In this document: in pieces, positions 8,886 to 17,785 of the stretch
Layout of the letters: each line of letters begins with the position of its first letter
How positions within the stretch are numbered: the stretch's first letter is position 1
From: JACVRW01 sp963825345
GTDB lineage: Bacteria > Actinomycetota > Thermoleophilia > Solirubrobacterales > Thermoleophilaceae
Assembly (NCBI GenBank): GCA_963825345.1
Contig: CAWGSQ010000011.1
Span: forward strand, 186,001 to 250,000
DNA length: 64,000 bases
Reading direction: 5' to 3'
The notes under the pieces: generated by a model
Database searches by the model: none
Seen by the model: the letters and a program-made list of their open reading frames with translations, nothing else
What the model was told of the DNA's origin: nothing
Translations under genes and position numbers: made by a program

Positions 8886-10291
8886 GTCCGCACCTCGCGC
8901 CGCGCGCGCAGCGCCTCGCGCGCCACCGTCACGTCGTCGAACGGATCCTTGCGCCCGTTCTCGAACTCCTGGCCCTGCTCGTGGCCCTTCCCCGCGATCA
9001 CCACCACGTCGCCCGGCTCGGCCTCCTCGATCACCCGGGTGATCGCGCGGCGGCGATCCAGCTCGCGCTCTGCCTCCGGCCCCGCGCCCTCCATCACCTC
9101 GTCGATGATCGCGTCCGGCTGCTCGCTACGAGGGTTGTCCGAGGTCACGAGCACGCGATCGGCCAGCCGCCGGGCGGCATCGCCCATCAGCGGCCGCTTG
9201 CCGCGGTCGCGGTCCCCACCGGCGCCGAAGACCACGTGCAGGCGGCCTCGCGCGACCTCCCGCGCCGCCCGCAGCACGTTCTCGAGCGAGTCGGGCGTGT
9301 GCGCGTAGTCCACGAGCACGCCGAAGTCCTGGCCCTCGTCCACGGCCTCGAAGCGGCCCGGCACGCGGCCGAAGCCCTCGAGCGAGATCTGCTCCACCCC
9401 GAGCGAGCGCACGGCCGCCACGGCGCCGAGCACGTTCTGCACGTTGAAGAGGCCGGGCAGCGGCGACTCGATTCGCAGCTCTCCGTCCGGCGACTCGAGC
9501 AGGAAGCGCGATCCCATCACGTCGAACTCGATGTCCCGCGCCCGGTAGTCCGCCTCGTGCTCGATGCCGAACGTCACGGCGTCCACCTCGGCCGCCAGGC
9601 GACGCCCGTACTCGTCGTCCACGTTCACCACAGCCGGACCCGGCTCGTCGAACAGCCTGCGCTTGGCCGCGAAGTACGCGTCCATCGTCTCGTGGAAGTC
9701 GAGGTGATCCTGGGTGAGGTTCGTGAACACGCGGCACGCGAAGCGGATGCCGGCCACGCGGCCGAGCTCGAGAGCATGCGAGGAGACCTCCATCGCCGCC
9801 GCGCTGTCGCCGCCGTCGCGCATGCGCCGGAACGTCTCCTGGAGGTCGATCGCCTCCGGGGTCGTCCGCTCGACCTCCTCCTCCACCCCGCCCACCACGC
9901 GCTTGACCGTGCCGAGCAGGCCCGTCTGCCGTCCCGCAGCCTCCAGCAGGTGGCGAACGAGGAACGCGGTGGTGGTCTTCCCGTTCGTGCCGGTGATTCC
10001 CACCACATCCAGCTCTGCGGTCGGATCGCCATAGAAACGGGCCGCCGCGGGGCCCATGGCGGCCCGCACGTCGTCCACCACCACCTCGGGCACGCCGAGG
10101 TCGAGGCGGCGCTCGGTCACGAGCGCCGCGGCACCACGCTGGACCGCGTCAGGAGCGAAATCGTGGCCGTCCGAGCGGAAGCCTGGCACGCAAAAAAAGA
10201 GCGCCCCCGGGGTGACGCTCTGGCTCGAGTAGGCCAGGCCCGAGATCTCGACCTCGGGCGCCCCAGGGCCCATCAGGTCGCGAAGGGTCAT
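8882..10291 (-). CDS. murE: UDP-MurNAc-L-Ala-D-Glu: meso-diaminopimelate ligase MurE
   Basis: Third Mur ligase. The 469-residue product begins MTLRDLMGPGAPEVEISGLA. It carries the ATP loop GITGTNGKTTTAF (98-110), STTPEAIDLQ-type substrate contacts (here RTTPEAIDLQ), the carbamylated-lysine region, and DNPRSEQPD near residue 390. The DNPR motif marks enzymes that select meso-DAP, so the cell wall is predicted to be A1gamma type. ATG 10291 is preferred: the frame runs open further upstream (to 10537), but that part overlaps the divergent gene and lacks family similarity. ftsI is not directly upstream; a plus-strand pair of genes intervenes. Confidence 0.95.
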   Translation of the reverse strand: MTLRDLMGPGAPEVEISGLAYSSQSVTPGALFFCVPGFRSDGHDFAPDAVQRGAAALVTERRLDLGVPEVVVDDVRAAMGPAAARFYGDPTAELDVVGITGTNGKTTTAFLVRHLLEAAGRQTGLLGTVKRVVGGVEEEVERTTPEAIDLQETFRRMRDGGDSAAAMEVSSHALELGRVAGIRFACRVFTNLTQDHLDFHETMDAYFAAKRRLFDEPGPAVVNVDDEYGRRLAAEVDAVTFGIEHEADYRARDIEFDVMGSRFLLESPDGELRIESPLPGLFNVQNVLGAVAAVRSLGVEQISLEGFGRVPGRFEAVDEGQDFGVLVDYAHTPDSLENVLRAAREVARGRLHVVFGAGGDRDRGKRPLMGDAARRLADRVLVTSDNPRSEQPDAIIDEVMEGAGPEAERELDRRRAITRVIEEAEPGDVVVIAGKGHEQGQEFENGRKDPFDDVTVAREALRARREVRT

Positions 10292-10378
10292 GGATCCGTG
10301 TGAGACTACCCGCTGGGCAAGATGCCTCACGACCCCCTTAACCCTCACGCTTTTGCTCTGGAAGCCGATAGGTAACCC

Positions 10379-11338
10379 GTGAGCGGCACCGCCCTGAGTT
10401 CGCTCGCTCGCCTCGCGGAACGCCGCTTCACAAGCTTCTCCGAGGCAGCTGACACGGTCCTCGATTTGCTCGAGGCCGAGCTCCCGCCTGGATCCGTGCT
10501 TCTGGGGCGCGTGGACTGGGACGAGGGCGAGCTGCATCTGATCGACGTACGAGGCGCGGCGGCCTCACAGCTTCAGGCCGGCGGCACCCTGCCGCTCGCT
10601 GACGGGGCGAACAGCGCGGGGACGGGATTGCTCGATCCGGCCGCTCTTCAGCGGCTCACCATCCGCTCCTACCTCGCGCTGCCGCTCGAGACGAGCTCCG
10701 GCGCGGGAGCGCTCACAGTGTGCGCACTGGCAGCGGGCACCGACGTGTTCACGCAGACCCACCTCGAGCTGCTCACCGTGGCCGGACGCCTGCTCACCTA
10801 CGAATGGGAGAGCGTGAAGTGGCGCGCGGACCTTCGCCGTCTCAGCGAGCGCCTGCGCGACCCCGAGCGCACCGATGCGCTCACGGGCCTCCTCAACCGC
10901 ATCGCCTTCGTCGAGGCGACCGAGCGCGAGTGGCGCCTGGCCGAGCGTGGAACGCTCGAGACGTACGTGCTCGCGTGCCGGATCACAAACCTTGGCCAGA
11001 TCTCGGAGCGCCACGGCGCCGCCGTCGGCGAGCTCCTCCTGAAGGACGCCGCCGACGTGATGCAGACCGCCATCCGTCGCACCGACTACGCCGGCCGCCT
11101 CGCGGACGACGTGTACGGGGCGGTGCTGGTGGGCTGCAAGGGGCTCGAGGGCGCGGCCGCGTTCATCGGGCGCTACGGGCAGGGGCTCCAGCGCGTGACC
11201 CACGAGCGCCCGGCGCAGCTCGAGGTCACCTATGCGATGTGCTCGCTGGGCGACGCCGAGTCCCCCGAGGCCGCCCTCAACCGAGTCGAGACCGAGGCCA
11301 GGGAGGCCCCTGTGCCGGTCACCGGGGAGGTCGCGTGA
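10379..11338 (+). CDS. GAF-like protein with degenerate GGDEF domain
   Basis: 319 residues from GTG 10379. Residues about 10-150 look like a GAF sensor domain (SVLLGRVDWDEG, YLALPLETSSGAGALTVCAL). Residues about 165-310 follow the GGDEF fold: DALTGLLNRIAF is the conserved DxLTGLxNR entry, and the metal site lines up at YAGRLADDVYGAVLVG. There the GGDEF motif is replaced by ADDVY, so diguanylate cyclase activity is not expected. The last codons overlap the next gene (GTGA), coupling it to the long coiled-coil protein. It is divergent from murE across 87 bases. A regulatory or nucleotide-binding role is inference. Confidence 0.8.
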   Translation: MSGTALSSLARLAERRFTSFSEAADTVLDLLEAELPPGSVLLGRVDWDEGELHLIDVRGAAASQLQAGGTLPLADGANSAGTGLLDPAALQRLTIRSYLALPLETSSGAGALTVCALAAGTDVFTQTHLELLTVAGRLLTYEWESVKWRADLRRLSERLRDPERTDALTGLLNRIAFVEATEREWRLAERGTLETYVLACRITNLGQISERHGAAVGELLLKDAADVMQTAIRRTDYAGRLADDVYGAVLVGCKGLEGAAAFIGRYGQGLQRVTHERPAQLEVTYAMCSLGDAESPEAALNRVETEAREAPVPVTGEVA

Positions 11339-14295
11339 GCGCCGAGGCGGGAACGGCCGCGCCGCCTCCCCCCAAGGGAGTCGTCCCGCCCACGGAGCCC
11401 GGCGGCCGCTCGGGCTTCCTGAGCGACGTGATCGTCGAGCTGGGCTTCGCAACCTCGGATGCGGTCGAGGAGGCGGTGCGCGAGGCGCGCAGCGGGAGCA
11501 CGGTCGCGCAGGTGCTGGTGGAATCGGGAGCGATCAGCGAGGAGCAGCTTGCGCGCGCGACCGCGGAGCGCTACGGAATCGCCTACATCGATCTGGAGAG
11601 CTACGAGGTCGACTCGAGCGCCGCCTCGATGATCAAGCCCTCGGCGGCCAAGCGCTACCAGGCCGTGCCGGTGGGATTCGTCGGTGGTGGCCTGCTCGTG
11701 GCGATGGCCGATCCCGCGGATGCCCTCGGCGTGAACGACATCGCCGTGATGACCAAGCTCGAGGTGCAGCCGGCGGTGGCGCAGCGACCCGCGCTCGAGT
11801 CGCTGCTCGACAGGCTTTCGGTTCTGGCCGAGGGGGCCGAGGAGGCCGCCGGCGATCAGGGCGAAGACAAGGCCAAGCCCGCCGCGTCCACGGCGGTGTT
11901 CTGGCAGGCCGACGAGGGCCATGGTGAGGGACAGAAGCAGGATCTGCCGTCGAGCCAGAGCGCGCCGGTCGAACGCTCGGTGGACTCCGGCGAGGCCGAG
12001 CACATGCGCGCCGAGCTGGTCGAGCTGCGCCGCAAGCTGGTGGGCGCGGAGACCGAGCTGGTCAAGGCGCGCGCGGAGCTGAGCGCATCACAGGACGACC
12101 TCAACGCCGCCCGCGAGGCCGCCAACGGCCCGAACGCCCAACAGGAGCAGCTCCAGGCCGAGCTGGCGGAGACCCGTGCGGCCGCGGAGAGCGCTTCGAC
12201 CGAGGTCGACGAACTGCGCGGCCGGATCGCCGCGATGGAGTCCGAGCTCGCCGAGCAGCGCGAGAGCGCCGCCGCGAAGGCCGCCGAACACGAGGCCGAG
12301 CTCGCCCGCGAGCGCGAGGCCGCCGCGTCGAAGGCCGCCGAGCATGAGGCCGAACTCGCTGCCGCCACCGAAGCCGCCCAGAAGGCCGCGGCCGTCGAGG
12401 CCGAGCTCGCACGCGAGCGCGAGGCCGCCGCGGCGAAGGCGGCTGGCGCGTCGGACTTGCAGGCCGAGCGCGAGGCCGCGCTCGCGAGGGCCACTGCCGC
12501 GGAATCTCAAATCGAAGCCGAGCGCATGGCCGCTGATACCGCCGTCGTGAGAGCCGCTGCCGCCGAGGGCGAGCTCGCCTCGTTGCGCGAAGAGACGGCC
12601 CGAAGCCTTGCCGAGATCGAGGTGGAGCTCGCTCGCGCTCGCGAGCATGCGTCCGCGCCCCAGGCCGAGGTCGAGGCGCTTCGGGAGCAGCTCGGCAACG
12701 CGCAGGCCGAGCTCGAGGCGGCTCTCGCAGCCGCCCAGCAGGCCGAGGCCAGCACCGACCAGCTCAAGGAGCTTCGCGACTCACTCGGCAAGGCCGAGGC
12801 CGAGCTGGAGAACGTGCGCGGCCGGAGCGGCGAGCTCGAGGGTCAGCTGAAGGAGGCCGAGGACAGGGCCCGCGCGCTCAGCGAGAACGCCGGATCGGCG
12901 CAGAGCCGCGTCGACGAGCTGGAGCGACTGCTCGATAGCACGCGAGCCGAGAGCGAGGGCGTCGAGGCCAAGCTGAACGAGGCACTCGCCGCCCGCGCGA
13001 GCCACGAGGCCGAGCTCACCGACGCTCGCGCCGCAGCCGAGCAGGCTCAGGCGAAGCTCGAGGAAGCCCGCGCCCAGGCGGAGCGGATGGAGAGCGAGCT
13101 GAGCGAAGCCCGGAGCGCCGACAACGGGATCGAGCAGAAGCTGGCCGACGCCGGCGCCGCGATCGACCGCCTCGAGGCGGAGCTGGCACGCTCGCTTGCC
13201 GAGAACGAGACCTTTGGCGCACAGCTACGCGAGGCGGTCGCCGCATCGGAGGGCCACGAGGAGGAGCTGGGCGCCGCCCGCACCGAGGCCGCGCGTCTCG
13301 CCACAGAGCTTGCCGAGGCGCGCGCCGAGACGAAGGCGCTTGCCGACGAGCTCGCCGCCACCCGCAGCACGACCGAGGAATTCGACGCGAGCCTCGCCAA
13401 GGCGCGCACCCAGGCCGAGGAGCTTCGAACCGAGCTGGCCGACGCGCGCTCACAGGTCGAGCGGCTCGAGACGGAGCTCGAGCAGGGCAGCCCCGCCAAG
13501 GAAGAGCTCGAGGCGGAGCGCGCACGCTCGCGTGCCGAGCTCGAGGGCCTCGAGACCGAGCTCACCCAGGCCCGGGCAGCGAGCGACGGGCTCAGCGCCC
13601 AGCTCAGCGGCGCGCGCGCGAAGAGCGAGGGCCTGATCGTGGAGCTGCGCGGCGCTCGCGCGATAGCCGAGGCGCACGAGGAGAAGCTCGCAGAGGCGCA
13701 GGCGGCGACAGAGGCGGCAGAGGCCGAGCTTGCAGAGGAGCGCGGCGCGAAGGAGAAGCTGGCGGCAGATCTTTCAGAGGCGCGCGCCAAGGCCGAGAAG
13801 CTCGGCGAGCTGCAGCCTCGGCTCGACGATGCGGAGGCGGAGCTCGCCAAGGTGCGCGACGACGCCGGCGGCCTGGAGGACCTCCGGACCGAGCTGGAGA
13901 CCGCGAACGCCGAGCTCGAGCACGCGAGCGCCGAGGCGCGCAAGCAGAGCGACGAGCTGGTGATCACGCAGAAGGCGCTCGATCGCGCCGGCGCTCAGGC
14001 CGCGGAGCTCCGCAGCGAGCTGGCCGAGACTCAGACGGCGCTCGACCGTGCCCGCCTTGAGGCGCAGGAGCTCGACACGCTGCGTGCCAAGCTGGACGAC
14101 GCGGAGCTCGCATTGCGCGAGTCCGACCAGGCGCACGAGCAGACGAGGAAGCGCATCGAGCGCGTGGAGGGCCGCCTGGCCGACGCCCAGGGCGCCGCCT
14201 TCGCCTCCGAGCGCGCCGCAGAGCAGCTGCGCGTGGCGCAGGAGCGGATGCGCGAGGCGCTCCGCCCACTCGACGAAGACGACGACCCCAGCTAG
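11335..14295 (+). CDS. GspE_N/MshEN-like domain fused to a giant coiled coil
   Basis: 986 residues from GTG 11335. Residues 27-165 match the GspE N-terminal (MshEN) fold: two tandem helix-turn units, DVIVELGFATSDAVEEAVRE and AQVLVESGAISEEQLARA, then a beta-rich AVPVGFVGGGLLVAMADP core. The Arg-Leu-Gly triplets that contact c-di-GMP in MshEN are not conserved (FLS and TVA instead), so ligand binding is uncertain. From about 220 to 975 nearly everything is Ala/Glu/Arg/Leu heptad sequence with repeats such as EHEAELAREREA, a predicted coiled coil of roughly 750 residues. There is no signal peptide or membrane helix and no ATPase domain. Coupled to the GAF-GGDEF gene; probably a cytoplasmic scaffold or filament-forming protein. 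Confidence 0.75.
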   Translation: MSAEAGTAAPPPPKGVVPPTEPGGRSGFLSDVIVELGFATSDAVEEAVREARSGSTVAQVLVESGAISEEQLARATAERYGIAYIDLESYEVDSSAASMIKPSAAKRYQAVPVGFVGGGLLVAMADPADALGVNDIAVMTKLEVQPAVAQRPALESLLDRLSVLAEGAEEAAGDQGEDKAKPAASTAVFWQADEGHGEGQKQDLPSSQSAPVERSVDSGEAEHMRAELVELRRKLVGAETELVKARAELSASQDDLNAAREAANGPNAQQEQLQAELAETRAAAESASTEVDELRGRIAAMESELAEQRESAAAKAAEHEAELAREREAAASKAAEHEAELAAATEAAQKAAAVEAELAREREAAAAKAAGASDLQAEREAALARATAAESQIEAERMAADTAVVRAAAAEGELASLREETARSLAEIEVELARAREHASAPQAEVEALREQLGNAQAELEAALAAAQQAEASTDQLKELRDSLGKAEAELENVRGRSGELEGQLKEAEDRARALSENAGSAQSRVDELERLLDSTRAESEGVEAKLNEALAARASHEAELTDARAAAEQAQAKLEEARAQAERMESELSEARSADNGIEQKLADAGAAIDRLEAELARSLAENETFGAQLREAVAASEGHEEELGAARTEAARLATELAEARAETKALADELAATRSTTEEFDASLAKARTQAEELRTELADARSQVERLETELEQGSPAKEELEAERARSRAELEGLETELTQARAASDGLSAQLSGARAKSEGLIVELRGARAIAEAHEEKLAEAQAATEAAEAELAEERGAKEKLAADLSEARAKAEKLGELQPRLDDAEAELAKVRDDAGGLEDLRTELETANAELEHASAEARKQSDELVITQKALDRAGAQAAELRSELAETQTALDRARLEAQELDTLRAKLDDAELALRESDQAHEQTRKRIERVEGRLADAQGAAFASERAAEQLRVAQERMREALRPLDEDDDPS

Positions 14296-14376
14296 GGGGT
14301 CAGACCCCTTAAGCGCGGGCGACTCAAGGGGTCAGACCCCTTGAGTGGGGGCGACTCAGGGGGTCTGACCCCCTAG
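14292..14376. repeat. Triple palindrome array closing two convergent genes
   Basis: Three copies of the palindrome GGGGTCAGACCCC lie at 14296-14308, 14328-14340 and 14359-14373 (the last with T at the centre and one extra G/C pair). The spacers of 18-19 bases are themselves similar and both end in GCGACTCA. The middle copy extends to CTCAAGGGG/CCCCTTGAG arms around TCAGA. The outer copies are fused to the stop codons on each side: CTAGGGGGTCAGACCCC begins at the coiled-coil gene's TAG and, on the other strand, at the ftsI TAG. It probably acts as a two-way terminator or is a dispersed REP-like element. Confidence 0.75.
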
Positions 14377-16073
14377 CCCGGGGGGATCTTCAGGTAGGGC
14401 AGCGCGAATTCCATGATGCGCTCGAAGGCCGGCGCTGCCACGGTGCCGCCGTAGATGTCGCCGCGCGGCGTGTCCACCATCACCGCCACCAGCAGGCGCG
14501 GGTCCTTTGCCGGGGCGTAGCCGATGAATGACGCGATGAAGTCCGTCTTCGAGTAGCCGCCGGGAATCGCCTTCTCGGCCGTGCCCGTCTTGCCCGCGAG
14601 CGTGTAGCCCTCGACCTGAGCCTCCTCCGCCGTGCCTCCGGCGGCCAGCACGCCCTCGAGCATGCGCGACACCTGCTCAGCCGTATGACGGGAGAGCACG
14701 CGCTTGGGCGGCGGCGCCTCGCCCTGGACGACGTACGGGCGGCGCATCACGCCGTGATTGGCGATCGCCGTGTAGGCGGTGGCCATCTGCATCGGCGTGA
14801 CCGCGATCCCCTGGCCAATCGGCATGTTGCCCATTGACGAGCCCGAGTAGTGCTCCGGCCGCAGCACGATGCCGCCCTCCTCGCCGGGGAGATCGACTCC
14901 AGTCGGCCGGCCGAAGCCGAAGCGCCGCACCCACTTGTCGAACTTCCTCGCGCCGAGCTTGAGGCCGATCATCACCGAGCCCACGTTCGAGGACTCCGCC
15001 AGTATCTGGGCCACCGTCTTGGTCCCGCCCCCGCCCTCATGGGCCTCGCCGACGGTCCGGTCGGCCACGGTTATCTCGTACGGGACCTCAAGCGTAGTGC
15101 CGGGCTCCACGAGCTTCTCCTCGAGCGCACCGGAGACGGTGAACGCCTTGAACGTCGAGCCCGGCTCGAAGTTCGCCTGGATCGCGCGGTTCTGGCGCGC
15201 GAACGCCGGGGCTCCGTCCACGTTGTTGGCATCTACGCGCGGCCAGTTCGCGAGCGCCAGGACCTCGCCGGTGCGCGGATCCATCACGACCGCCGTCGCG
15301 CCCACCGGCGTGTAGGTCTGGCCGACGTCCGCGAGCACCGCCTCGGTGCGCTCCTGGATGCGTGCGTCGAGAGTGAGCGAGAGATCGTCGCCGGGCTCGG
15401 AGCGCTTCGTCTCGATCATGCTGATCGGCTCGCCGAGCGCGTCCTTTACGAGCCGGCGCTCGCCGTCCTCGCCACTCAGCGACTCGTCCTGCGCATACTC
15501 GAGCCCGGACAGCCCCGTGTTGTCGGTACCCACCAGGCCGAGCACCTGCGAGGCCAGGAAGCCCTGCGGGTACGTGCGCTTCGGCTCGGTGACCGTGCCG
15601 ATGCCCTCGATCCCGAGCTTCTCGACCTTGTCGCCGCGTGTGGCGTCCATCTTGCGCTCGAGGTAGATGAACCCGGTCTTCTTGTCTGAGAGCTTGCGCA
15701 GCAGCTCGTCCTCGGGCTGCTCGAGAAGTGGCGCCAGCTCGGCGGCCACCTTCACGGGGTCCTTGATCAGGAACGGATTGGCGAAGACCGTGACCGAGTC
15801 CTCGGAGACGGCCAGCTCCACGCCGTTGCGGTCCATGATCGTGCCGCGGCGCGCCGGATCGGCGATGTCCTCGATCTGCTGGCTCACGGCCCGCTCGGAC
15901 AGCGAACCGGCCCTCACCGTGCCGAGCCAGGTGGCTCGCAGGGCCGCCAGCCCGAGCAGCAGCAGGAAGATTGCGAACAGCAGGCCGATGCGGCGTTCGA
16001 CGAGCCGCACGGGCGGACGCCCCGGACCCCGCTGGCGGCGCCGGGTCGGAGGGCGTCGCTGGGTGGCCGGCAC
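14373..16073 (-). CDS. ftsI: Septal transpeptidase FtsI (PBP3 class B)
   Basis: 566 residues from GTG 16073. A short basic tail and one membrane anchor (29-48) precede the pedestal domain (RRGTIMDRNGVELA near 76-89). The transpeptidase domain has the active serine in STFK (306-309), SSN (361-363) and KTGT (495-498). The order and spacing are those of class B PBPs, which crosslink septal peptidoglycan with FtsW. Two bases separate it from the ftsL-like gene. The stop codon lies inside the third palindrome of the 14.3 kb array. No C-terminal PASTA domain is present. Confidence 0.95.
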   Translation of the reverse strand: MPATQRRPPTRRRQRGPGRPPVRLVERRIGLLFAIFLLLLGLAALRATWLGTVRAGSLSERAVSQQIEDIADPARRGTIMDRNGVELAVSEDSVTVFANPFLIKDPVKVAAELAPLLEQPEDELLRKLSDKKTGFIYLERKMDATRGDKVEKLGIEGIGTVTEPKRTYPQGFLASQVLGLVGTDNTGLSGLEYAQDESLSGEDGERRLVKDALGEPISMIETKRSEPGDDLSLTLDARIQERTEAVLADVGQTYTPVGATAVVMDPRTGEVLALANWPRVDANNVDGAPAFARQNRAIQANFEPGSTFKAFTVSGALEEKLVEPGTTLEVPYEITVADRTVGEAHEGGGGTKTVAQILAESSNVGSVMIGLKLGARKFDKWVRRFGFGRPTGVDLPGEEGGIVLRPEHYSGSSMGNMPIGQGIAVTPMQMATAYTAIANHGVMRRPYVVQGEAPPPKRVLSRHTAEQVSRMLEGVLAAGGTAEEAQVEGYTLAGKTGTAEKAIPGGYSKTDFIASFIGYAPAKDPRLLVAVMVDTPRGDIYGGTVAAPAFERIMEFALPYLKIPPG

Positions 16074-16075
16074 GG

Positions 16076-16834
16076 CTAGCCCGCCGGCTCGGTGGTAGTG
16101 GTCGGCGCGCTGGTGGCGGGATCCGCGGGTGCGCTGGTGGCGGGATCGGTGGTCGTTGGCGCGGTTGCGGCCGGGTCCGTGACCGCCGGGTCCGTGACCG
16201 CAGGGTCGGTGCTCGGCACCACCGGCTCGGGTGCAACGGGCTCAGGGGCGACGTAGGCGAGGTTCGGCTCTGTGATCCGCTTCACGGCCTGTCCGGCGTC
16301 GCGCATGGGCCGCGCCTTCAGGTAGCGCACCTCACCGGGGGCGGGGAGTACGAGGCCGAGCAGCGCGGCCGACTCCTGGATGCGCTCGCTGGAAGCAAGC
16401 CGGGCCTCGTCGAGTAGCAGCCGCGCGTTCTCGCGCTTGAGCGCGGAGATCCGGTCGGCGTTGCGCGCGATGTCGCGGTTCATCTGGAGCAGGTCGACGT
16501 TGAAGAAGACAATCCCGGCGAGCAGCACGAACACCAGGGCGATCCAGCCGCGGCCGGACAGCAGCGCGTCGAGCAGGCTGCCGGTGCGGGCACGCGCGGC
16601 CCGGGTGAACGGTGCGTTGAGGACGCGGACCGGAAGCGCGACGGACCCACCGGCGGAAGCGCCCGACACGCGCCGCTGCGCAGCCGCGCCGCGCTGTGCC
16701 GCCGTGCGGCTGCGCCCCGCATGGGGCGCGGGCGCACGGCGTGCGGGGGCGCGCTTCGGCGCGGCCTGCGCCCTCGAGGCGGGAGCGCGGCGCGGCGCCG
16801 GGCGCGGAGCGGTGGCCGCCGCAGCGCGGGCCAT
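16076..16834 (-). CDS. FtsL-like septum protein with Thr/Pro-rich tail
   Basis: 252 residues. It has a long Ala/Pro/Arg cytoplasmic region (1-90), one membrane helix (about 97-113, WIALVFVLLAGIVFFNVDL) and a periplasmic coiled coil (about 114-150, MNRDIARNADRISALKRENA). A conserved-looking segment follows (LLGLVLPAPGEVRYLKARPM), then a low-complexity tail of TDPAVTDPAATAPTTT type. Topology, coiled coil and the place between rsmH and ftsI fit FtsL/DivIC, which recruits FtsQ and activates FtsWI. The start ATG shares one base with the rsmH stop (TGATG). Sequence identity is too low to name it from sequence alone. Confidence 0.8.
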   Translation of the reverse strand: MARAAAATAPRPAPRRAPASRAQAAPKRAPARRAPAPHAGRSRTAAQRGAAAQRRVSGASAGGSVALPVRVLNAPFTRAARARTGSLLDALLSGRGWIALVFVLLAGIVFFNVDLLQMNRDIARNADRISALKRENARLLLDEARLASSERIQESAALLGLVLPAPGEVRYLKARPMRDAGQAVKRITEPNLAYVAPEPVAPEPVVPSTDPAVTDPAVTDPAATAPTTTDPATSAPADPATSAPTTTTEPAG

Positions 16835-17784
16835 CAGGCGGCGTCCCTCAGCTTGCGGGCGGAGCGAAGACGGCCGGACTTGGCGCGCGGGTTGTCGGCG
16901 ATCTCTCCGGCGGAGGGCACGACGGCGCGGCCACCGATCAACTCGGCCTCCGGCTCGCGCCCGCACACGCACACGGGGAAGTCGGGCGGGCAGATGCAGC
17001 CGCGGGTGCGCTCCGCGATGAAGCGCTTCACGCGCCGGTCCTCGAGCGAGTGGAAGGAGATGGCGGCCAAGCGGCCGTTCTCGCGCAGCAGCTCCCACGC
17101 AAGCGGGAGGGCGCGGTCGAGCGAGTCGAGCTCAGAGTTCACGGCGATCCGGATCGCCTGGAAGACGCGCTTGGCGGGGCTGCCGCCGCCGAAGCTGCGC
17201 CGCACCGCGGCGGGCAGGGCGCCCTCGATCGCCGCGACCAGCTCGCCCGTCGTCTGAATTGGCGCGCGCTCGCGCCGGCGCACGATCTCGCGCGCGATTC
17301 GGTTCGAGTTCGGGTCCTCGCCGAGGCGGCGGAACAATTGCGCCAGCTGCCGCTCGTCCCACGTGTTCACGATCTCGCGCGCGTCGAGCTGCTGGCTCGG
17401 ATCCATGCGCATGTCGAGCGGCGCGTCGTACGAGTAGGAGAAGCCGCGCTCGCGCGCGTCGACCTGCATCGACGAGATCCCCAGGTCGAGGTAGATCACG
17501 TCCGCCGACAGGCCCTCTTCGCGCAGAAGGTCGAGCCCCTCGGCGTAGTCCATCCGCAGGAAGCGCGTCTCGCAGGCCACCTCGCGCGCGAGTTCCTCGA
17601 AGTGCTCCTCGGCCGCGGGGTCGCGATCGATGCAGACGAGCGTTCCCGAAGAGCCGATCCGGTCCGCGATCAGGCGCGCGTGACCGCCCGCACCGAAGGT
17701 GCAGTCGACCACCGTCTCGCCCGCCGCCGGCGCGGTCAGCTCGATCAGCTCACCCGCCAGCACAGGTACGTGCACGCGGTTCAT
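16834..17784 (-). CDS. rsmH: 16S rRNA m4C1402 methyltransferase RsmH (MraW)
   Basis: SAM-dependent N4-methyltransferase acting on C1402 of 16S rRNA. The 316-residue protein begins MNRVHVPVLAGE. Motif I is VVDCTFGAGGHA, with YLDLGISSMQVD (catalytic region), DMRMDP, and the C-terminal SFHSLEDRRVKRF signature. ATG 17784 follows the mraZ stop by one base and matches the usual N-terminus. A TTG at 17802, with GGAG a few bases before it, is the alternative and would add six residues. Confidence 0.95.
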   Translation of the reverse strand: MNRVHVPVLAGELIELTAPAAGETVVDCTFGAGGHARLIADRIGSSGTLVCIDRDPAAEEHFEELAREVACETRFLRMDYAEGLDLLREEGLSADVIYLDLGISSMQVDARERGFSYSYDAPLDMRMDPSQQLDAREIVNTWDERQLAQLFRRLGEDPNSNRIAREIVRRRERAPIQTTGELVAAIEGALPAAVRRSFGGGSPAKRVFQAIRIAVNSELDSLDRALPLAWELLRENGRLAAISFHSLEDRRVKRFIAERTRGCICPPDFPVCVCGREPEAELIGGRAVVPSAGEIADNPRAKSGRLRSARKLRDAA

Positions 17785-17785
17785 G

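Noticed and set aside
14296..14373. CRISPR-like array (three short repeats with similar spacing)
   Set aside because: Repeats are 13-15 base palindromes, spacers are 18-19 bases and similar to each other, and there are no cas genes.
16076..16250. Tandem TDPAVTDPAAT-type codons in the FtsL-like tail as a separate repeat element
   Set aside because: It is in frame and fits a low-complexity periplasmic tail, so it is described with the gene.
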